Assembly (NCBI GenBank): GCA_903845345.1
Contig: CAIMXF010000029.1
Span: 1-49,876 of the forward strand
From: an uncultured beta proteobacterium
GTDB lineage: Bacteria > Pseudomonadota > Gammaproteobacteria > Burkholderiales > Burkholderiaceae_C
Length of the DNA stretch: 49,876 bases
Direction: 5' to 3'
Below are positions 36,710 to 44,015 of the stretch, in pieces. The notes beneath the pieces are model-generated. The model did no database searches. It worked only from the letters and a program-made list of their open reading frames with translations, and was not told the origin of the DNA. The first letter of the stretch is position 1. Each line of letters starts with the position of its first letter. The position numbers were made by a program, and so were the translations under genes.

Positions 36710-38137
36710 TCACTTTCCCAACAACGCGACGAGGCGTTGGCGCGCGCCGGCGATCGCGGCCGGCTGCAACGCGCCGCTGGCCACGAGCACCAGCAGGTAG
36801 GCCGAGAGCGAGCCCGCGAACGCGGCGAGCGCGCCCACGGGCAGTGTCGCCACCAGCACCGCGACGCCCACCGCCGCGGACAGCAGCACGCGGCCGAGGT
36901 CGTGCGCCACGTGCTTCAGTTCCAGCAGCCGCACGACCCAGCGCACGCGATAGGCGACGCGGCCGCAGATCGCCAGCGTCACCGCCATCGCCGCGCCCGT
37001 CGCGCCGAGCCGCGGCACGAGGACGATCATGCCGACGACCAGCAGCGCCACCGACAGCGTCAACGCGCCGAGGTCGTGCGCCTGCGCCTTCGCGGCCATC
37101 ATCGTCGACGACAGGATCTGGTCGAGCGTCATCAGCACCGCGCAGAAGATCAGCCAGCGCAGCACCGGCGCGGCGGGGGCCATCTCGGGCCGGTACAGCA
37201 ACTGCATGAGGGGCTGCGCGAGCGCGGCCACCGCGAGCGCGACGACGAAGCCCGCGCCCAGGCTCAGCCGCATCGCGAGCACCAGCACGCTGCGGAAGTA
37301 CGCGCGGTCGGACGCGAACAGGCGCGCCAGCGTGGGCATCACCGACAGCGCGGCGATGGTCGGCAGCATCAGCGAGGCGTCGTACAGGCGCGAGGCCGCG
37401 GCATAGACGCCGGCCTCGTGCAGGCCGGACATGCGCGACAGCGCGACGATGTCGATGCGCGACGACACCGCCGCCAGCAGTCCGATCCCCAGGAACACCG
37501 GCACCTCGCGCCAGTTGCGCCGCTGCAGCGCGCGGCTGACCTCGCGGCGGTCGAAGCGCGGCAGCAGCGGATGGAACCGGTACGCGATCGCGACCGCGCA
37601 GCGCAGCGCGAGGAACACCGCGAACACGCCGGAAAGGCCGTAGCCCAGAGACACCGCCAGCACCGCGAGGCCGGTGCGCAGCAGGGCCTCGGCGAACTGC
37701 ACGCGCGCGATGTCGGCCACGCGTTCGAGTCCCAGCAGCGTCGACTCCGACACCAGCGACCACGCCGTGGGCAGCAGCGACAGCGCGAGCAGCAGGAACG
37801 GCGTACGCAGCGCCGCCCCGTAGCTCGCCGGGCCCACGCTGCCGATCAGCAGCGTGATGACGACGGCCACCGGCGCGGCGAACACGAGCGCGTTGCTCAG
37901 CTCGCGGCCGACGTGTTCGCGCTCGGTGGCCGCGCGCCGCGCCAGCGCGGTCGACAGCCCCAGCAGCGGCATCATCGACGACATGTAGAACACGTTCATC
38001 AGCAGCGAATAGCCGCCCAGCGCGGACGTGCCCAGCCGATGCGACAGCATCCAGAACAGCCCGTAGTTGAGCACCGCCATGCCGATGCGGGCGCCCAGCG
38101 CCGAGCCGAGGGCGTGCGACAGGCTGCCGGGCTTCAT
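36710..38137 (-). CDS. Wzx-type lipid-linked oligosaccharide flippase
   Basis: Polytopic inner-membrane protein of 475 residues in the MATE/MOP (polysaccharide biosynthesis) superfamily. Twelve or so hydrophobic segments are spread over the length, for example LGLSTALARRAA after the first two, GIGLLAAVSSRIDIVALS around 225-245 (the conserved mid-protein motif), and LVLAMRLSLGAGFVVALAVAAL. It translocates undecaprenyl-PP-linked repeat units to the periplasmic face. It overlaps the polymerase gene by 4 nt, as expected for a Wzx/Wzy pair. Confidence 0.9.
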   Translation of the reverse strand: MKPGSLSHALGSALGARIGMAVLNYGLFWMLSHRLGTSALGGYSLLMNVFYMSSMMPLLGLSTALARRAATEREHVGRELSNALVFAAPVAVVITLLIGSVGPASYGAALRTPFLLLALSLLPTAWSLVSESTLLGLERVADIARVQFAEALLRTGLAVLAVSLGYGLSGVFAVFLALRCAVAIAYRFHPLLPRFDRREVSRALQRRNWREVPVFLGIGLLAAVSSRIDIVALSRMSGLHEAGVYAAASRLYDASLMLPTIAALSVMPTLARLFASDRAYFRSVLVLAMRLSLGAGFVVALAVAALAQPLMQLLYRPEMAPAAPVLRWLIFCAVLMTLDQILSSTMMAAKAQAHDLGALTLSVALLVVGMIVLVPRLGATGAAMAVTLAICGRVAYRVRWVVRLLELKHVAHDLGRVLLSAAVGVAVLVATLPVGALAAFAGSLSAYLLVLVASGALQPAAIAGARQRLVALLGK

Positions 38138-39657
38138 GCGGCGTCCTGCAACGGCGCGGGCGTCGCGTCGTCGATGTCGACGTCGGCCGCCGCGGCCTGC
38201 GCACGCTGCTGCAGGCACAACGCCTGCAAGGTGCCCGCGGTCAGCCAGATCATGAACAGGCGGATGTCGGCGTAGAAGTTGTCCGAGGCGAGGAACAGCA
38301 CCTGCGTGACGAGCGCGCCCGACAGGCCCGTGGCCAGCGCGAACGCCGTCGGGTCGCGCCAGCCGGCCCAGGGCCGCGGCTGCAGCACGAGCCGCGACAG
38401 CAGGACCATGAAGAACACCATCGCCGGCACGCCCAGCTCGGCGGCGATCAGCAGGTAATGGTTGTGCACCACCAGCTGCAGCAGCGCCTGCTGGTATGCC
38501 TCGGACACGTTGGCGAACGCCGGCGCGATGTATTCGTACGCCGCGCGGTTGTAGCCGCCGTAGCCGACGCCGATCCACGGATGCGCCTGGATGATCGTCC
38601 ACGCCTGCTCGGTCAGGATGATGCGCGACTCGGTCGAGCGGTCGTCGGGCGCGGTCAGGCGCAGCAGCAGTTGCGGATAGACGGCCACCACCGCCACCAG
38701 CGCCATCACGCCGGCCACGGCGAGCTGCGCGATGTGGCGGCGCGTGAGCAGGCCGTGGCGCAGGTGTCGCCACACCACCCACATCCCGCCCAGCAGCGTC
38801 GCGGCCCAGCCGCCGCGCGACAGCGTCAGCAGCAGCATCGCGCCGGCCGCCAGCAGCACGGCCACGGCCGTCCACCACGCGCGGGCGTCGAGCCGCCGGC
38901 GGCCCAGCAGCATCAGCGCGAACGCCGGCGGGATCACCAGCGTCATGTGGTCGGCGAGCGAATTGGGATGGATGAAGAAGCCGTTCGGCCGGAACGCCTC
39001 GCCGGCGCCGCCGAAGAACAGCGTCTCGTTGTCGGCCAGCACCTTGGCGCCCGGCAGCGCGAGCGGCGAGTGCGTGGCCATCTGCGCCGCCACGAACAGC
39101 AGCTCTGCCGCCACGCCCACCACCACGGCGCGCAACGCGAGCCGCAGGTCGTCCGGCGATTCGAGCGCGTGCGACGCCACGTAGAACCCCAGCACCGCGA
39201 GGCCGTACTGCACCGCGGTGGCCACCGCCAGCGTGCCCTGCAACGTGCCGACAGCGCGCACGCACATCCATGCGAAGAACGCCAGCGCGAGGCCGTCGAG
39301 CCGCGTCAGCGGCAGCCCGCGGCGCTCGATGACCAGGCGCCGGCCGACCCACAGCGCGGCCAGCATCAGCAGCACCACGTCGGCGACGGTCAGGTACAGG
39401 CCGGGCGAATAGAAGCGATCCAGCGGCGGCACGATGGCCTTGGACACGTCGATCGGCGCGAGGAAGAACAGCCCCGCGATCAGCATGCGCCGCGGCTGGC
39501 GTCTCCACGCGAGCCAGGTGCCGATCGCCAGCAGGCCGACCATCCCGACGCCTGCCGCCGACGAATCGCCGCCGACCGCCGCCGCCACCGCCAGCGCACC
39601 GATCGCGGCCGCCAGTCCCCAGGCGAGCGGCTCGGCGAGCCTGGCCCAGGAATTCAT
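38134..39657 (-). CDS. O-antigen ligase / Wzy-type polymerase family membrane protein
   Basis: Polytopic membrane protein of 507 residues. Multiple helices line 10-230 and 255-480. The Wzy_C-type periplasmic loop region is recognisable around 330-400 (ESRIILTEQAWTIIQAHPWIGVGYGGYNRAAYEYI then VHNHYLLIAAELGVPAM), where HPWIGVG...HNHYL is the family hallmark. In a locus with Wzx, Wzc and Wza it is most simply the polymerase. ATG 39657 follows the CpsD-like stop by 5 nt. Confidence 0.92.
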   Translation of the reverse strand: MNSWARLAEPLAWGLAAAIGALAVAAAVGGDSSAAGVGMVGLLAIGTWLAWRRQPRRMLIAGLFFLAPIDVSKAIVPPLDRFYSPGLYLTVADVVLLMLAALWVGRRLVIERRGLPLTRLDGLALAFFAWMCVRAVGTLQGTLAVATAVQYGLAVLGFYVASHALESPDDLRLALRAVVVGVAAELLFVAAQMATHSPLALPGAKVLADNETLFFGGAGEAFRPNGFFIHPNSLADHMTLVIPPAFALMLLGRRRLDARAWWTAVAVLLAAGAMLLLTLSRGGWAATLLGGMWVVWRHLRHGLLTRRHIAQLAVAGVMALVAVVAVYPQLLLRLTAPDDRSTESRIILTEQAWTIIQAHPWIGVGYGGYNRAAYEYIAPAFANVSEAYQQALLQLVVHNHYLLIAAELGVPAMVFFMVLLSRLVLQPRPWAGWRDPTAFALATGLSGALVTQVLFLASDNFYADIRLFMIWLTAGTLQALCLQQRAQAAAADVDIDDATPAPLQDAA

Positions 39658-39662
39658 GGCAC

Positions 39663-40331
39663 TCAATCCCCGCCCAGCCAACGCGGAAGCGGACGCGGGC
39701 GATGGTTCAGCACGAGGCCGGCCAGGCGATCCGGGCCCAGGTGCGCCGCGGCGAGCGCCTGCTGCGCGGCGTGGCGCGAGGTATGGCGCGAGTCGACCAC
39801 CATCACGCAGGCATCGACCTCGGCCAGCAGCGCGCCGCAGCCATCGAGCGACGGCGCGTCCAGCACCGTCAGCGCGAAGCCGGCGCGCAGCGCCATCAGG
39901 CCCTTGCGCACGGCCTCGGGCCGGAACAGCAGCGAGCGCTGCGCCAGCACGCCGCGGCCGAGGCGCCACAGGCGGTCGGGTCCGGCGCCCGCGGGCGCCA
40001 GGCCTTGCAGCGAGCCGAGCGTCATGATCTCGGAGAACCCGGCCGCGCCGCGGCGCGAGATGTCGGTCTCGACCGGCGGCGTGTCGAACGCGGCGTCGAC
40101 CCAGACGACGTCGCCCTCCTGCTGCTCGGCCAGCGCATGCGCGAGGCCTTGCGCGACGAAGCTCTTGCCCTCGCCCGGACGCGCGCTGCTGACGAGGATG
40201 ACGCGCCCCGCCAGCGCCGGTGCGTCGCCCTCGGCGGTGGGTTGCACCGGCGCGCCGTGGTGTTTCGTGAGGTGGTCCAGCACACCGAGGCCGATGCGCG
40301 TGAACAGCGTGGAATCGTGGACGATCTTCAT
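39663..40331 (-). CDS. CpsD/CapB-like P-loop ATPase lacking tyrosines
   Basis: Cytosolic ATPase of 222 residues in the BY-kinase/MinD-like superfamily. Walker A SSARPGEGKS is at about 48-57, a degenerate Walker A' at VVWVDAAFD, and Walker B at LTVLDAPSL. BY-kinases normally have DADLRRP at A' and a C-terminal Tyr cluster; here A' reads DAAFDTPP and the whole protein contains no tyrosine. It cannot autophosphorylate like Wzc/CpsD. It likely still gates the adjacent co-polymerase through ATP binding. The start overlaps the co-polymerase stop (ATGA). Confidence 0.85.
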   Translation of the reverse strand: MKIVHDSTLFTRIGLGVLDHLTKHHGAPVQPTAEGDAPALAGRVILVSSARPGEGKSFVAQGLAHALAEQQEGDVVWVDAAFDTPPVETDISRRGAAGFSEIMTLGSLQGLAPAGAGPDRLWRLGRGVLAQRSLLFRPEAVRKGLMALRAGFALTVLDAPSLDGCGALLAEVDACVMVVDSRHTSRHAAQQALAAAHLGPDRLAGLVLNHRPRPLPRWLGGD

Positions 40332-41743
40332 GCGAGCTCCGTCGGGGCGGCGCTCGGCGTGCCCATCGACGATCCAAGGTAAGCATTGCGGGCCTTGGCG
40401 GACAAGGTGGGGATCGCGCCGAGCACCGGCGCGCCGAGCGCCCATTCGGCCTCGCGCGGCGAGCGCATGCGGTCGCCGCCCAGTTCGCGCAGCGCGGCCA
40501 GCAGCAGGCCCAGCAACAGGCCGGCGACCGGGCCCAGCAGCGCGACGATCTTCTTCTTCTGGCCGGTGACGGGATGGTCGGGCGCGTCGATGATCACGCG
40601 GCTGTCGGCCTCGGTCGGATTCAGGCGCAGGTACAGGTCGATCTGGTCGAGCTTGCGCTGCAGCTCGACGTAGCGTTCCTGCGCGAGCTGGCGCGCGCGT
40701 TCGAGGCGATTGAGTTCGGCTTCGAGCTGCGTGTTCTCGCGCACCGTCGTCGCCAGCCGCTGCTGCGAGCCGGCGAGCTGCGAGCGCAGGTTGCGCACGT
40801 TCTCGGCGTCGTCTGTGTAGAGCTGGCGCGCCTCGTCGAGCCGCAGCTGCAGCTCCAGCGTCTGCGCCTTCAGGGCGGCGACCACCGGCGTGGAGCCGGC
40901 GCCGACCGTGGCGTCGGGATTCAGGTCCAGCTTCAGGCCGCCCTCGGCCGCCGCATACGCGGTGCCCGCCCCGCCCGTGCCCGCACCGGCGGCGACGGCG
41001 TTGCCGGCGCTGCGGCCGCCGTCCTGCACCAGCAGCGCGACGATCCTGTCCTCCGACCGGCGCAGGTCGTCCCTGGCCTGCGCGAGCTTGGACTCGATCA
41101 GCTTGGACGTGGTCTCGCCGAGCCGTCGGTTCTGCTGCGCGCCGAGCTGCAGGTAGTTGTCGAGGAAGGACTGCAGCGCCACCGGCGCGAGCGCCCGGTC
41201 GGTGCACTCGAACCTGACCTCGAGCACGTTGGAGGAGGTATCGGCCGTCTTCGAGCGCAGCGGCTCGACCGACACGCCGTCGAGGAACAGGTCGACCGTC
41301 TTCGAGCGGCTGTCGCGCACGGCCACGGCCGCCGACGCCGCGTCGGCCTCGGGCCGCAGCTTGGCCGTGACGCCGTGCACCAGCTGGTTGTCGGTGATGC
41401 CGTACTTCTCGACCACCGCCTGCGCGTTGGTGCGCGTGAGCATCAGCTCGATCTCGGTCTCGATCTTGCGATTGACCGGGTCGGGATAAGGCGTCTCGCG
41501 ATAGGCCGCGATGCCCGAGAGGAACGACGGCGACCCCTGCTGCTCGGTCTGCACCCACACCTTCGCGGACGACGCGTAGACGCGCGGCTGGCGCATGTAC
41601 AGCACCAGCGACGCGGCGGAGCCCACCAGGGCGCAGACGGCGATCAGGCCGGCCTGTCGATACAGCACCGCGACCAGGTCGCGCGCGGAACGCGCAGGCG
41701 CGGCGCTCGCGCCGCCGGGCGGAAACAACGGAAGTGGGCTCAT
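40328..41743 (-). CDS. Wzc/GumC-type polysaccharide co-polymerase (chain-length determinant)
   Basis: Inner-membrane protein of 471 residues. First helix near 28-48 (AGLIAVCALVGSAASLVLYM), a large periplasmic part with the Wzz domain (about 55-170) and long coiled coil (about 285-390: QTLELQLRLDEARQLY... NRLERARQLAQERYVELQRKLDQI), then a second helix near 415-430 (VALLGPVAGLLLGLLLAAL). It has no fused kinase; the ATPase is the next gene, a split Wzc arrangement. The Ala/Gly-rich segment near 238-265 (AVAAGAGTGGAGTAYAAAEGG) is a low-complexity linker. It overlaps both neighbours by 4 nt. Confidence 0.9.
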   Translation of the reverse strand: MSPLPLFPPGGASAAPARSARDLVAVLYRQAGLIAVCALVGSAASLVLYMRQPRVYASSAKVWVQTEQQGSPSFLSGIAAYRETPYPDPVNRKIETEIELMLTRTNAQAVVEKYGITDNQLVHGVTAKLRPEADAASAAVAVRDSRSKTVDLFLDGVSVEPLRSKTADTSSNVLEVRFECTDRALAPVALQSFLDNYLQLGAQQNRRLGETTSKLIESKLAQARDDLRRSEDRIVALLVQDGGRSAGNAVAAGAGTGGAGTAYAAAEGGLKLDLNPDATVGAGSTPVVAALKAQTLELQLRLDEARQLYTDDAENVRNLRSQLAGSQQRLATTVRENTQLEAELNRLERARQLAQERYVELQRKLDQIDLYLRLNPTEADSRVIIDAPDHPVTGQKKKIVALLGPVAGLLLGLLLAALRELGGDRMRSPREAEWALGAPVLGAIPTLSAKARNAYLGSSMGTPSAAPTELA

Positions 41744-42816
41744 CGGATGATCGAGGTGCTGGAGCTCAGGTCGTAGACGAAGCCGAACGAGCTGTTCTTG
41801 AGCGGCGGCAGCAGCCCGAGGTACTGGTTGATGCGGTCGCCCGCGAGGACGAGGTCCGACCTGGGCAGCACCACGACGTCGAACGGCTGCAGCGCGACGT
41901 CGCGGTCGGGCTGGCGCGCGTAGTCCTTGGGCAGGTCCAGGCGCAGCACGACGACGGCGTCGGGCTGGCCCGGCGCGCCGGCGCCGCGGCGCAGCACCGC
42001 GATGTGCGAGGCGTCGCCGGTGACGAGCGCCCCGCCGGATTCGGCCAGCGCCTGCAGCAGCGTGAGCCCCGGCCGGTACGCGATCACGCCGGGCTTGCCC
42101 ACCTCGCCGGCGACGAACACCTGCGGCGCCTGGTAGCTGCGCACGATCAGCGTGGGCTGCAACGCGCCGAGGCCGGCGCGGCCGACCAGCGAACCGTTGG
42201 CGGTGGACACGCGGATGTTCTGCGTGGTGACGCTGCGCACGATCACGGTGAGCTCGGGCGTGCGCAGGAAACGCGCGTAACGCGACTTCAGCTGGGCCTG
42301 CAACTCGTCGGGGCTCAGGCCCTGCGCGTCGACCGTGCCCACCAGCTGCAGCGAGATCTTGCCGTCGGGGCGCAGCTTCTGCAACTCGTTGAACTGCGGC
42401 GTGTAAGGGAACTTGACCTCGATCTCGTCGTTGGGCTGCAGCAGGTAGTCGCGCACGCCGGGCACACCCCCAAGGGTATGCAGACGCTCGCGCAGTTCCG
42501 ACTCGACATCCTCCGGCGTGCGACCCTGCACGTAGAGGCTGCCGATCAGCGCGAGGCTGACCTTGCCGTCGGGGCGCACCTTCAGCGACTGGTCGAACTG
42601 CGGCGCGTCCGGCACGCGCAGGTCGAACTCGTCGCCGACGGCGAAGACGTAGGCCGCGAGCGGCGCCGCCGCGGCCACCGGCAGCACCTGCGCGGGCGCG
42701 GTGGGCGGGTTGGGCGCGGCGAGCGGCGTGGACGAACAGCCGGCCCCGGCCAGCGCCAGCGCCGCCAGCAGGGCGCGGGCGGCCGGCGCGACCATGCGAA
42801 CGGACTGCGCAATCAT
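41740..42816 (-). CDS. Wza-type outer-membrane polysaccharide export protein with duplicated domain
   Basis: Exported lipoprotein-like protein of 358 residues. A signal peptide ends near Cys27 (LALAGAGCSS), a plausible but imperfect lipobox. Two tandem Poly_export/SLBB-type repeats are seen: residues 56-114 (YVFAVGDEFDLRVPDAPQF, VRPDGKVSLALIG) and 124-182 (YLLQPNDEIEVKFPYTPQF, LRPDGKISLQLVG). Further SLBB-like sequence follows (VFVAGEVGKPGVIAYRPG) and the C-terminal region ends with NQYLGLLPPLK. It forms the outer-membrane channel for the polymer. It overlaps co-polymerase and GT4 genes by 4 nt. Confidence 0.9.
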   Translation of the reverse strand: MIAQSVRMVAPAARALLAALALAGAGCSSTPLAAPNPPTAPAQVLPVAAAAPLAAYVFAVGDEFDLRVPDAPQFDQSLKVRPDGKVSLALIGSLYVQGRTPEDVESELRERLHTLGGVPGVRDYLLQPNDEIEVKFPYTPQFNELQKLRPDGKISLQLVGTVDAQGLSPDELQAQLKSRYARFLRTPELTVIVRSVTTQNIRVSTANGSLVGRAGLGALQPTLIVRSYQAPQVFVAGEVGKPGVIAYRPGLTLLQALAESGGALVTGDASHIAVLRRGAGAPGQPDAVVVLRLDLPKDYARQPDRDVALQPFDVVVLPRSDLVLAGDRINQYLGLLPPLKNSSFGFVYDLSSSTSIIR

Positions 42817-44015
42817 GTGGGATCCATCTCGATCTTGGCTTGCTTGGCGCCCGCGAGCGGCGGCGCGGGCGCATCGACGACGCCGGTCGCGCGCGCATGC
42901 AGGGCGGCCATTGTCATTTCGTATTGCGAGAGCACCAGGGGCCACGCGAACCGGTTCTGGGCGGCCTCGAGGTTGCATCGCCCCAGCCGCTCGCGCAGCG
43001 CCGGCTCGGCCAGCAACTGGTCGATCGCCTCGGCGCACGACGCGGCGTCCGAGAAGTACAGCGCGCCGCCGGCCGCGACCCAGCGGTTGAAGCGGTTGTC
43101 GTGCGCGATGACGGCGTTGCCCGCGCCCATCGCCTCCAGCAGCGACGGATTGGTGCCGCCCACGCGATGCCCGTGCAGGTATGCCAGGCCGTGGCGGCGC
43201 AGCGCCGCCAGCACGCCGGCGTCGTAGATCGCCCCGGCGAAGATCACGTCCGGGCCGGCCGCGCGCATCACGTCGGCGTGGTAGTCGATGCGATCGGGCG
43301 CCAGGCGCCCGAGCACCACCAGCTTGCAGCCGCGCGGCCTGTCGCTGAACGCGCGCACGATCTCCAGCACCGAGTTCTCGGGCTCGGGCCGCGCGATCAG
43401 CGTCATGTAGCCGCCGGGCTGCACGCCGAGCGCCGCCAGCGGCGCCGGGTCGGCGTGGGCGATCACGTCGGTGCCGTACGGGATCATGCTGACCTGCGTG
43501 GGCGGCACCCGCGTCTCGAGATGGCGCGCGATCTCCGGATGATCGGCCAGCAGGTGCGAGGCGCCCAGGCAGCCGCCCCAGTCGTTGAGGTACAGCCAGG
43601 CCTTGGCGATCGGGCCCCACTTGCTGCGCGCCCACTCGATGCCGTCCATGTTGATCACGTGCGTAATGCCCGCGGCGCGCAGGCGCAGGCCGAACAGCGC
43701 GGTGTTGTAGCCCAGCGTGAGCACGAGCGGCGCGCGCTCCCTCTCGCGCAGAAGATGCCCGATGCTGGCCCAGTCGAACCGGATGCTGTTGATCGACGAG
43801 TCAGGCCCGAAGCCGATGTGCACGCGGCGCACGCCGTGCCACTCGCTCTCGTACGGCGCGCAGCGCAAGGGCTCCTCGCAGTAGACCGTCACCTTCCAGC
43901 CGTTGCGCACCAGCCAAGGCGCGAGCTTCGCCGCGAAGGTCTCGAAGCCGCCATGCGCCGCGGGCACGCCGCGGATGCCCATGATGACGATGGATCTCTG
44001 CATGTCCACATTCAT
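42813..44015 (-). CDS. DUF1972/GT4 glycosyltransferase (rhamnosyltransferase-like)
   Basis: GT-B glycosyltransferase of 400 residues. The first 180 residues form DUF1972: IVIMGIRGVPAAHGGFETFAAKLAPWLVRNGW, MDGIEWARSKWG, then ADHPEIARHLE. The donor half has PEPENSVLEIVRAFS and HRVGGTNPSLLEAMGAGNAVIAHD. Such proteins transfer rhamnose or related sugars in O-antigen/EPS loci. ATG 44015 starts MNVDMQRS; Met 5 (44003) is an alternative. Overlaps Wza and hydrolase genes by 4 nt. Confidence 0.93.
   Translation of the reverse strand: MNVDMQRSIVIMGIRGVPAAHGGFETFAAKLAPWLVRNGWKVTVYCEEPLRCAPYESEWHGVRRVHIGFGPDSSINSIRFDWASIGHLLRERERAPLVLTLGYNTALFGLRLRAAGITHVINMDGIEWARSKWGPIAKAWLYLNDWGGCLGASHLLADHPEIARHLETRVPPTQVSMIPYGTDVIAHADPAPLAALGVQPGGYMTLIARPEPENSVLEIVRAFSDRPRGCKLVVLGRLAPDRIDYHADVMRAAGPDVIFAGAIYDAGVLAALRRHGLAYLHGHRVGGTNPSLLEAMGAGNAVIAHDNRFNRWVAAGGALYFSDAASCAEAIDQLLAEPALRERLGRCNLEAAQNRFAWPLVLSQYEMTMAALHARATGVVDAPAPPLAGAKQAKIEMDPT

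Noticed and set aside
39663-41743. A single Wzc-type protein formed by the co-polymerase and ATPase genes
   Set aside because: They are separate genes with a stop and an ATGA overlap at 40328-40331; no sign of a frameshift joining them.
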